This document shows, piece by piece, positions 31,401 through 43,400 of a stretch of DNA of 64,000 bases (its first letter is position 1; every line of letters begins with the position of its first letter). The DNA is from Undaria pinnatifida (lineage: Eukaryota > Sar > Phaeophyceae > Laminariales > Alariaceae). Under the pieces are notes generated by a model. That model was not told where the DNA came from. It made no database searches and saw nothing but the letters and a program-made list of their open reading frames with translations. The stretch is taken from the NCBI GenBank assembly GCA_012845835.1, contig JABAKD010000002.1:12069120-12133119 (forward strand), written 5' to 3'. The position numbers were made by a program, and so were the translations under genes.

Positions 31401-34400
31401 GGTCGAACATACAGGTGTGTAAACAATTATCGATTATCGAATTACAGCAGTACGAAGTGATCCCTCCTCTATTGATATAGTTTCGGTTGAGTAGTGCCGG
31501 TTGCCCGCTGCAGTGCCTGTGATACCGCTTGGCACAGATGGGAACAACCAGCAGTGGCAGTATGCAGAGTAGTGCCGGCTGCCGCTGTAGTGAATAGAAG
31601 TTAAACAAAAACGGTAATCGTACGGAAGCATAGTTTTCTAAAACCTATTTTTCCATGGGTTCGGTTGGTCTCGGATTGTTCCATTTCGGCGGTTGTAATA
31701 CCGTCGGTTTCTATTTCATGTTTTCCTACACAATGAAATGGGGCATGCCGCGAACACCCTCTACGGGGTAGCTCCTCGGATGACGAGGTCCGTCAAGGCG
31801 AAACGTTTAGGATAAAAAAATCAAGAGTAGGGTGTTTGCGATGCACCAACTTTACGTTTGGGGATAAAGAGTGGGGTGTTTGCGATGTGGCAACTCTTGT
31901 TGCGGGTCTACCAGGCCAAAGTTACGGGGTAGCGGAGTCACCTAGCTGGGGCCCGGTTTTTGCAAGCGGTTCGGGGGTCACTCCCGCTCGAGGGACCCCT
32001 CCGTTCCTTTTGGCGGTCTTAACCTTTCGTGTGCACCGTTTCAATTTTTGCGATAAGGACTCGCCAGGTCAAGAATGGTTAGCTGTTTTTTGTGCCAAAT
32101 ATTTCGCCTGAAGTGTTCTTGTCAGTGAGGTGGAGAGTGAGTCGTGGGAGTGATAAAAGGAAGCATTAACGTGTCTTAACATCCCCCCTACCATAGCCTC
32201 GGGCAAGAGTGGGGTGGGAAAATGTATTAAGAATAGTATTAAAATTGTCGATATTCACAATCCAACGCCGACACACGCTACGGTAGAGGCTAACGCCTTT
32301 ACAACTTGAAACTCTTTTTAGGAACAAATTTACTTGAAACTAGTACAGGGAGGGATTTTTGGCGCTCCTAGGGGTCAAGGCGAACTTTTTTTCTGCCTTC
32401 TGTGGGTGGGGGCTTGAGAGAATACTATATATATACCTCACCCAAAAAACTGACTTACTAATAGAGTAAGCTGAGAAAGTGCAACCAGTGCGATGAATAA
32501 AAACCATCCCATGGCCTAGGTCTGTAAAAGCATATAATATTGCAAGGATAAGAGAACGGCATTTCCCCACGATTTGGGTAAGGATAGCGCCCATCGTTCA
32601 GAACAAAAAAAATACCCGGAACGTTGCTGCCTCTTTTGCAGCACGCATCCCCCTGCCGCAGGCTTTGTCGGGGGTGAGGTAGGAAAGCATACTGGAGTCA
32701 TCTCACGGTCTAGGGGTTGCACTTTTTGCGCCAAAAAGTCCCTGGCCTATTTGAGCTCCTCACGACGTGAGGAACTACCGGTTAGTGAAGCAATTTCACG
32801 AGTACATATTTTTTAAGGACTAAGGCATAGAAGCTTGATCGGGTTTTGTGCGAACGAATGCCTTCGCAGTCATTTTTCGAAGTCATTTTTCGGGTGAGAT
32901 ATTGAGTTCCTCGTGTGAGGAGCTTAGGAATTTCTGCTGTACCCCTAACGTAGGATGGCTCTTTTTTTGGCACAATATAATACTATTTACTAATAGTATT
33001 GAAACCGGTAGAACGGCAGTCACCACAATCCAGCACCAATCCAAAACTCGCGAATAATCAACGAGTCCCGTCAAGGGGGGACGCTTGGGAGATGAAGAGT
33101 AGGGTGTTTGCGATGTACCAACTTCAGGACGTATTTGGGATGAAGAGTAAGGTGCTTGTGATTGTACCAACTTTTGTTGGGTCTAGTAGTTTGGGTAGGA
33201 AAACATGTAATAAGATTAATAGTAGTGACACCGTCAAAACGTCAGTCGCATATGCAAGCGCCAACACAAACCCCGCGAAAAACCAGTAAAAAAAAATGTT
33301 TACGAAATACGTTTTTCTATATACCAGTGCAGTACCTTTTTTTATTTTCTACCCTGGTAATGTTTCCTTTCGTGGTTTGGTTGGCCTTGTGTTGTGACAT
33401 ATGTCGGTTACTACGCTTTTTTTATATTGTTTCCAACCCAACAGAGGTTGAACTCGCAAAAAACGCTCCAGCGCAACCGTTATCGCAGCGTGGCTTCTCT
33501 ACCGTATGCGGCATAACTCAAAGGTGGCGCGATCGTTTCCACAATAACCAACCAGATGGCCGTTTCCGATCGCCAGTATAGGGTCTAGATGAGCTATTAA
33601 CAGATGTCAGATGATCCAGATGGTGACCTGTTGTACCACGTGCGAAAAACGTCAAGTACTACACAGTAGGTACCCCTCTATCAGCGCGGCATGTTTCAAA
33701 AAAGCGGCGGAAATTTTTCTTTTCGCGATTGATATCAACACACCGTGTCCTCTCCTGCCTTGATTCGATGGTTTGATTCGACGGTTTGATTCGACGGTTT
33801 GATTCGATCGTTTGCCCAGGAAAAGGCGGGAGGACTGCCTCCAAGATCCGTTTCTTATCTCGAGTCGGCGTTGAAGCACCACGAGGCGCATCTTAAGGTA
33901 AAAATCCTTCCAAAACCTGGTCTAGGCGTATTAGATATATTGTAGGGATAATTAATACGGTACCTGGTTTTAATCAGCTGCTTTGACTTTGCCTTGGGAG
34001 ATGACATATGACGCGATAGAGCATGCTACGATACAGGTAGCTTTTGTTAGCTGAGAAGGTTTCTGGAAACTACCCATTTCTCTCTCCTAAAATGATCCTC
34101 GTCTAAAACTCCAAAAGTGTTAGTGTTTTGTCTCAAAGTCGGAACTGCGGTGCTAACAGGGTCAACGCGAATTCGTTGTCGGAATTCTTGTCAAGCTTCG
34201 TTTTTGCAACCAGTGTTTCGTAGTATACGTAGGCCATGATAAGGTTGTTCATATGGGAGAATCTTTAATTTTGCCCAGACCAGTTTTTTGCCTCCGAAAA
34301 AAACATGATGTAAGCTTTTCTACCATAGCGTTTGTGGTATGATCTATCAAGAGAACCTGAGTCCGTGCGGCATAGGCTTCCTTTCTTTGGTTTCTCTTAG

Positions 34401-37400
34401 TTTTTCTTCTATACCAGGTACATGCTTAGTCCTGGGAAATATTTGACAAGTAATTAACGTTGAACTTCATGCTGCATTCTGTCTTCCTCCGCCGCAAGAA
34501 AAAAAATAGTTTCTTGGGGACAAAGGTAATTGGTTCATTAAACTTAACACCCCCCTGCATCTCTTCATTCATATATTTAGACGGTATTATTATGTGTGTT
34601 GCCCCCCGTCAATATAGCATATAGTCGATAAATAAGGACGTTTCCATGCAAATCGAATACACCCTGTTTCGTAAAGCAACAGTAGCTCTACTATTAGTAT
34701 TACCCTGTTCCTGTTCCTGTTCCACCAATATATTGTCCCTTATGTGGGGGAGATGAGGAAATTACACGAACGTGACATAGAAGAGTTTGGTAGATTAGAG
34801 AGTAGGGAGAAGACGATCGCTATCCTAGGAGATATATGATGGCCGCAGACGGCGAAACGGGACGGGGATAGGATAAGCACACAGTTTCTATGTAGTATAT
34901 GTGGAATAAGCGTAATGAGCGCCCAAATGTTGGAGGTGTCTCTATTAGGAGAAGGAAGGGTGCTGCGTCTCGAAAGCGATGCATGGTCAATGGTCAAATG
35001 ACTAGGGCAAGCAACAAATGAGTACCCCGCCCCCCCCCTCTCCCTCATGTTCTCGTTTTAGCTACAGTATCAACGATATAGTCTATCCTAATCCTCATCC
35101 CCATCCCCATCGGCAGATGATTGGCTATCTCATTGTCGGTTGGCAACCGTAATGGTAATGACGACTGCCTTAAATATGGTATGGCTATGGCCTAAATAGA
35201 AGAGCAGACCAAAAGTCGATTAATTTGTTTTGTGTTTTTGTCAGGTAAACGAGAGTAGCGAGGCACGATACGTATAGGAGGGTGCGCGTTAGTTTTGTCT
35301 AATAAAAAGGAACAGGTTGGAGTCGCTTCGCGCGGAGCTCGAACTTTCACGTGTACAGATTGAAAAAACATGTACGTCCTAGCTACATGACGAAACATCT
35401 CAACGTTGCGTATGCATTTGGATCCGGACTGGTATTAATATATTGCACAGCATGAATAGCATCTGTTGCCGTTATGCTACCAGGTGTCATGTTTCTTATT
35501 TACCATCCGGCCATACGCAAGATGAAGTTCAACGTCAGAGTCCTCCCACGGTAGGGTGGGGGTGCAGCAGATTCTAAGAAATTTCTGAGCTCCTAACATC
35601 AACATCAACATCAACATCAACATCACCCGAAACATGACTTCGAAGGCGTTCGTTCGTTCGCGCAACCCGACCAGCACTTGTATGCGCTACGAGTCCTAAA
35701 CAAACATATATATACTCGTAAAACGATCATGCCAACCGGGTAGTTCCATGCTTGAGGTCAACCGCTCACAAACACTAATTTTAACAACTGCAATCCCTAC
35801 TGCGGGATGAGTCGTCGGTCTCCCACAGCCATAAACATCCCTCCAGAAAAAAGAAAATCAGGAGAGGGGGAGAAAAAAAAGGAAGCGTAATTAATTAATG
35901 CTGTAGTTTTGCGCCCAAGAACAGCGTAATACCTCCATACACGTCCGACAGATAGATGATCTATGTGATCTATCACCACTTGACAATCTAGATCTTTCAG
36001 GAAGAGATCTGTGTGATCCAGCTCATGCTATTGGCTGGGGTCCGTACGATCTGCATGATTTAGCAAAACGTTTCCAGGGTTGGATACGTACTCTCCATCT
36101 ACATACAGATCCTGCACTACGTCTCAGAGCGGCAGGTGCAGGATCTAGTATAACGGTGTGATCAATAGTACCAGGTATCATCAAACCTACGGTAATGGAG
36201 GGGGGGGGGGGGGGGGGGTACTCAGTTCGTGCATGGCCGTAGTCGTATGACCATAGACCCTCACATCTCTACTATGCCAGGACGAAGCACGTCGGGTTTT
36301 CACCAACCAGACAGACAGACATTGCTTGCACCAAGCGCGAAATGCCGTGAGGTGTTCGGCGAGTCGCGTAAAGGGTGAACTGCATCCTTCCAAGAACCGC
36401 TCGTAAGACGGACTTCGGCACCTTGTGTATTGTGCCTACTTGCTTGATTATGGATGACAGCGCCAAATAAGTTGCTATGTTTTCTGGTGTGGACACTCCA
36501 GAGACAGCAATGGGTATTGCTATGTAACTGCCTCGTAGGTGCCTCACCATATCCACACTGCGTGATGCGATCATTCCCCTTGTGTGGAGTTAGGGCTCTC
36601 CACCCCGCACAATATGATCTCACTCGATAACCATCATGATAACCGCCAAAAAGAAAAAAAAAACGGCACCCTGGTTATCTAGCTCACGCACTAATTGGCA
36701 TGTTTTACAGCGCCGTTGCCAACCAACGCCAACCCCAATATACATGTAATGTTTTACAGCGTCGGTACCAACCGAGGCCAACTATTATATACCTGGTACA
36801 TATTTTTAGGGGAGGGGGTTAACGAATTATTGAATTCAGTCATATTTATTTATATATTATTAGGGGCGGATTGTAATTAGTTAGTTTAGAAAAATAGGAA
36901 CGCAATAATCCCATGGCACGTGCATATGACGAATCATATAGGGGGGGGGAGGGTGGTGAAACTTAATTACTTCAGAAAAATTGTGAGGCATTTCAGTAAG
37001 AGTCTCCCAGCGAGGCGGTGTGGTGTGCCGGAGCAATGTGACCGCCTCATTGGGAGAAGCCGTCTTATCCGTTCTGTGTTATGAATAGTGCAATTATTTC
37101 CCCAGTCGCGCGCGCGGGATACCGCCTTATATACGGATACCGCCTTATATACGGATACCGCCTTATATACGGATACCACCTTATATAGGGATACCACCAT
37201 ATACAGGGATACCACCTTATATAGGGATACCGCCTTATGTTGGGGGGGGGGGGCTACTAGTGTGTCTCGTAGTTAATTTTCATGTCCGAGGGAGACGATA
37301 CATAATACGCAGAATGATTTTCAGCATCAATAACGCAAAATGATATCAACAACTAATATGCACATGCTGTTCATATACGATACGGCGAATCTGTGCACGG

Positions 37401-40400
37401 TTATTTTTTCTTGAGACTCCTCACGTTACAGGCTACAGTGGGGGGAGGGGGAAAGGGAGGAAGGGGGGAGGGGCGGAAGGGGGAGCGTCATACCCAAGAG
37501 ACTGAAGTCTGGGTTTGGCCATCATCGTATTGAAAGTTGTGGGCCTTCTAATAGCCGTCACAAGATAGCATAAGACCGCCCTGACTTCTTCGCCATGTTG
37601 CGTTCTCTCCCAGGTGCCATTGATGATGGACGTGATACCCTCTGTTAGCCCAATGCCGTCCTTAGCCAGTTCCTAGGGTCTGCTAGTATGACATTTTTCT
37701 TTCTTTTCTTTTTCTATTTCTTTTTTCTTTTTTCTCTTTTCTTTCCTTGCTTTCTTGTCTTGTCTTTTCTTGCTCTTCTTGTCTTTTTCTTCTCTTTGCT
37801 TGCCTTTTTCGTCTTGTTTCGTTTTTCTTCTCTTTTCTTTCCTTTCCTTTATCTTCTTTTCTTTTCTTTGTTTCTTTTTCTCCAATTGACTTATGCCTGT
37901 CGTGCGTATGCGTAGTGATAGATACTACGTGTAATATATACGCGGTAGTTTTCCTTGGGTGGCAATCGGAATATTTGGTTTCTCCAGGCGCGAGTAGTGA
38001 GACATATGCACCGGCCTGGACCTGGCACATCGTAGACTGACTCCCGATTTCACTTTTATATGTTTCTGGTGGAGGCATGAATTGCGTCAGCTGTGATATA
38101 TGCGTGTACCACCTTGGGTTGTGTGTGTTTTTCCCTGGGGTATTCCTCAGCTCCAGAGTGACTGGAACCTGTCCTGTGACCACGGACTTGATTATGCGAG
38201 TTAATGTGAGAACAACAACAACAACAACAACTGTCATATTGTAGTATCATTGTAGTAACTCTAGTATCATACCCCCTTCCTTCGCAACGGGTCTAAGGCA
38301 CTCGCACCAGGGACTCCGTCCCTCACTGACCAAAAGCAAAAAAACGGCATTACGCGCGATTTGCTTCCCGCATCGTAGCGAGACCCATTGCATTGCGGAT
38401 TCTTCGTATTGCAAAATGAAACCATTAAGAACCAGCACGAGACCTTCAAGACCCCAAAGGAACACAGACGGGGGGGGAATAACTCGCGCGAGTGACCCCG
38501 AGCCACCGCCAAAAAAAAAGTCCCCCCGGGGACTGATTCTACGATAACCCCCCCCCCAAACACCAGCGATTTCCTTCAACGAACGTTTCATGGCTGATCG
38601 ACACGAGGAAGGATGCTATAAAAAATAGATCGTCACATATTTTCTCTTGTTTGCAAAAAGGACTAGTACTACTAATGATCGTACGATGACGTCGGGGCGG
38701 CAAGGGGCACCGTAATTAATGAGATACGGCCGGGAGTCGATTTCACAACCGGCGATTTCGTTAAATAAAAGTTGGCGGGGGGCTGCCGCAGAACAACCTC
38801 ACAAATGACCCCCCCCCCCTACCTACAGTATAGCCAGTAGCCACTAGCCAAGGTCAGCGATGCTACGTATGTATCCCTCACCCAACGACGTATTTTGATT
38901 AAGCTGAAACTGCAACCCGATGGCCAACACCCATACTCTATCAAATAGATACAGAAAACGTTCAGCTTGAAGCAGAAGCAGAAGCAGAATCAAATTTCGA
39001 CGATTCTGGGTCAATGATACCCGTGCTTCAGAACACGTATTTGCCAACATGTTTTGTACCTTAATACCTCTATCGGGTGTACCTTGATACCTCTATCGGG
39101 TGTACCTTGATACCTCTATCGGGTGTACCTTGATACCTCTATCGGGTGTACCTTGATATCTCTATCGGGTGTACCTTAATACCTCCATCGGGTGTGCCTT
39201 GATACCTCTATCGGGTGTACCTTGATACCTCTATCGGGTGTACCTTAATATCTCTATCGGATGTACCTTGATACCTCTATCGGGTGTACCTTGATACCTC
39301 TATCGGGTGTACCTTGATACCTCTATCGGGTGTACCTTGATATCTCTATCGGGTGTACCTTGATACCTCTATCGGGTGTACCTTGATACCTCTATCGGGT
39401 GTACCTTGATACCTCTATCGGGTGTGCCTTAATACCTCTATCGGATGTACCTTGATACCTCTATCGGGTGTACCTTGATACCTCTATCGGGTGTACCTTG
39501 ATACCTCTATCGGGTGTACCTTAATACCTCTATCGGGTGTACCTTGATACCTCTATCGGTTGTACCTTAATACCTCTATCGGGTGTGCCTTAATACCTCT
39601 ATCGGGTGTACCTTGATACCTCTATCGGGTGTACCTTGATACCTCTATCGGGTGTACCTTGATATCTCTATCGGGTGTACCTTGATACCTCTATCGGGTG
39701 TACCTTGATACCTCTATCGGGTGTACCTTAATATCTCTATCGGGTGTACCTTGATACCTCTATCGGGTGTACCTTGATACCTCTATCGGGTGTACCTTAA
39801 TACCTCTATCGGATGTACCTTGATACCTCTATCGGGTGTACCTTGATACCTCTATCGGGTGTACCTTGATACCTCTATCGGTTGTACCTTAATACCTCTA
39901 TCGGGTGTGCCTTGATACCTCTATCGTGTCGCAGCACGCGTGAATCATGTTGCTTCGTATGTTTTGTTTTAGGGGAACGGCATTTTGGAAGGGAAAAAAA
40001 ACGCGCCCCCCTCCCGGCAACTAACTGCGGCTGCTGCTATTGCAGAGCTTACCGTCAAATCGGTTTGTTTCGGTGGGTGGCTTACCCGCCGTCTCTTGCC
40101 CTTCGTTCGGACATGTGTACCTGCTAAAATCAATTCCAACAACACCAAAGGTGGCGGATGACGCAGGGTCGGGAGTGGCCCACTCCAACATGGGTCTTTG
40201 CTACGGCATGCTGGGGGACTACAAGAGGGCCGCAAAGCACCATCAAGAGGCACTCAAAGCGGCCCTTCGCATCCAGGTTCGCCACCCTCGCGACTAAAAA
40301 CATCGACTAACAGAGCCATTCGAAAATCAAAACGTTCCCCCCCTCCCCCCATCCACCCCAAGTGTTCGAGATGTCTTCAAACGGATGCATGGTCAACGGT

Positions 40401-43400
40401 CAAATTATGTGATAAATGATATGATGGCAAGCAACAAATGAATACCCCCCCCGCGCGCGCCTACCTCCCGCCCCCGCCCCCGCCCCCCCCGCCCTCCCCC
40501 CCTGACCTCCCGCTCTTCCTCCCCGCTCTCCTCCCCCCCCTCCCCTTCCCCTCCTGCCCCACCCTCCCCATTCGGGGCTCTCCTCCTCCCTTCCCCCCCC
40601 CTCTCCACCCGTTCCCCCCCTCTCTCTCATCGCCCCCTCCCCCCCCCCCCGTCCCCGTCTGTACAAACAGAGCGTTAGCGCGCAGAGCGTGGCTGTGGGC
40701 AATCTGGGAACCCTAGCTATGCGGCAAGGCAATGACAGGCAGACAGCAGCAGCCTGTTTAGAGCAATACTTGCAGTTGGTGCAGCAGTTGGGAGACTGGC
40801 AGGGGGAGATTACCGCATGGTCGAAGATGGCCCAACTTGCAGCAGAGGGGAAGGGGGGTAAGTTCGTGTCAAGGTCTCCTTGTTTCTCATCTCACTTTCG
40901 AGTCATCCCACGGTAGGGGTTGCAGTTGTATGATTGCGCCCAAAAAGTCCCTGGGCGATTGAGTTCATCATGCGAGGAACTGCCGGTCAATGAAGAAATT
41001 TCACGAGTACATTTTATTTTAGGACTAAGGCATAGAAGCTTGGTCGGGTTGTGCGAACGAACGAACGCCTTCGAAGTCATTCTTCGGGTGAGATATTGAT
41101 TTCCTCATGTGAGGAGCTCAGGGACTAATCTGATCATGCTGCAACCCCTACCGTGGGATGGCTCTTTCTTTTAATATCCCAGCTTTGGACAAGCCGTGTT
41201 CGCAGATCTCGCCCCCCCAACCCCCCCCCCCGGGTACGTGCCTTCGTATTTATCGCGCAGAGGGTTGAGCATGCCCACTGCTCGTGGTTTTTCATCGAGT
41301 TTTCTTGCTAGGGCACGTGCTCTCGCGCTCTTCGGGCGAGTCAATCTTTGCACAAGAAAACCTCCCTACGCCCTCGGGGAGGCACGAGCTCGCGAAATCG
41401 ACGATTAGCAGTTACGATTTTCGTACCACTAAACCACCGGCGACGCCGGTCTATATAGCCCCCCAATACGTAGTTTTTTCGACCTAGGCGCAGCTCCAAG
41501 AAAGCTGGTTGATAGCTGATAGTATATACAGTAGTGCGATGTACAAGTCTAGCTCCTCTGCGAATTCGAGGATTTTCAGCCATTGTGGTGCTGTTGTAGT
41601 GCTATTGTAGTGCAGCAGCCTCACTGAGAGGCTGGCGCGGGGTGTAGATTGGCGCGTGGTCGAAGACGGCCGAAATCGACCACCGACGCGTGCTACGGTA
41701 GAGGTGCGCCGTTTTGTTTTTCAGAGGTTCCTTAATCTTGAGAGCTTAAGACCCCTTTCAAAAACTGATTTGGACAAAACTAAAACTGCTACCCGATGAA
41801 AAAGCTCATGGCCTAGGTACACACGACAAATCATGCCAAAAAAAGAAAAATGCCGTATTTTTATTTTTGTTCCGACGATAGTATAGTATTATTAGTAGGT
41901 TAAGGAGCCCCGTCATTCGGAAACCATTTTCGTCAAAAAAAGGTATACCTACCATATACCTCTATCGTGTAGCACGCGTCCGCTGCGGTAGCAGAGGCGG
42001 AAGGGCGTGTGTATAGCTGTATATGGACAGCCTCCTGCCGCAATAAAATGTTTACGACTAGAACCCAGCACAGTCAAAAATTTTTATAGCCCAGACACTC
42101 TGCAAAAAAAAACGAGAAAACAAAGAACGAAAAATGAAAAAAAAAGAAGGAAATCTGCATGTGCATGAGTGTGCACCAGGCAAACTCCCCCGCGCTGTGT
42201 ACCTGCTCTACTGTTGACCTAAAAACGTCGATCTATCCCATCCACCTGCTGCTGCGTAGTCGCTCCGCCTTTCTCCCATTGCGCGTCCATAATCTACCTT
42301 CCATTACTCTTTAAACCCTAAGCCGTCTTGTTTTAAGACCTTAGGTTGTGTAGACAATATCGGTTAACTTGCTTCCGGTCACCGAGTGAATGAACATCCT
42401 CTAATACTTTGATAATAAATGGCATCACCACCTATTAATAATCGGTTAACTTTTAACTAGTGTCTCACCGAACTAACACCCTCGAATACCTTCACAGCGT
42501 CCTCTGATGATTCCGCGGAGCATGATGATGTGATGGGGCGGGGAGATGGGCTCCCGGGGGGGGCGCGCGGGAGGGATGCCGTGGCGCGGTCTCTGAGATG
42601 CTTCGAGAGAGCGGCCGCCTTGGCTAAAACTCACATGGAGGTAAGACAGTTGTCATACACACTACCGATCCTCTCATAAGAAAGCCCCCCCACGAGAAAC
42701 TCAGCTTCAATTTTTTGGCAAAAAAATAAGCAAAAAGGGGATTTCAACAATAAAAATATTGTATCGGTTGTGTGGTACTAAAGCTTTTTGTAAACTACGA
42801 ACATCTCTTCTCAAAACAAGAACTTTAGCCCGGGCTCCAACAACAAAAGTTTCTTATTTTGTGGGCCGGTGTTCTAGTAAAACATCAACAGTGACTAAGC
42901 CGCCTTGGCTAACAGTCACACGGAGGTGAGGTAGTTGTTATGCAGCAGTATCGATATCTCGCCCTTTCCCAAAGGACAGAGCTCCAGAAGAAACTCAGCC
43001 CGAAAAATCCGGGAAAATAAGTAGGGTCTTTCTTAAGCTGTGTGCTTTTAGTGGTGAGTGACACAACTTGACACTGCGATAGAGGCGACGCTCAACTTTT
43101 TTTCAGGGGAGCCCTCTTCGTTTGAGGATAGTCTCTACACTATTTGTACACCTCACTCGCAAACGGAGTTTGAGTAAATTGAAAATGTGCCTTGTTTGTG
43201 TTGTTTGTGTTGCTTGTGATGAACAAAACCATGGCCTAGGCATACAACAACAAAAAAAAGCTACGAAATTCCGATAAATTTGGGTTAAAAGACTCCGTCA
43301 TTCCAGAAAAAAGACACTACTAGAAAAAAAAATGCCATCTATATATCGTAGCACGCGAGCGTCTTAGCTTAACCTTTTTCTCTCAGGTGAGCACGCTGAA

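Noticed and set aside
33447-33503. Possible extra TPR-gene exon after acceptor CCCAACAG
   Set aside because: The frame could be forced, but exons 6 and 7 already join in phase with a correct TPR helix order, leaving no room for it.
35092-35115. Small CCCCATCCCCATC repeat
   Set aside because: Too short and simple to interpret.
39056-39928. CRISPR array
   Set aside because: Units are directly adjacent with no spacers, in a eukaryotic setting; it is a minisatellite.
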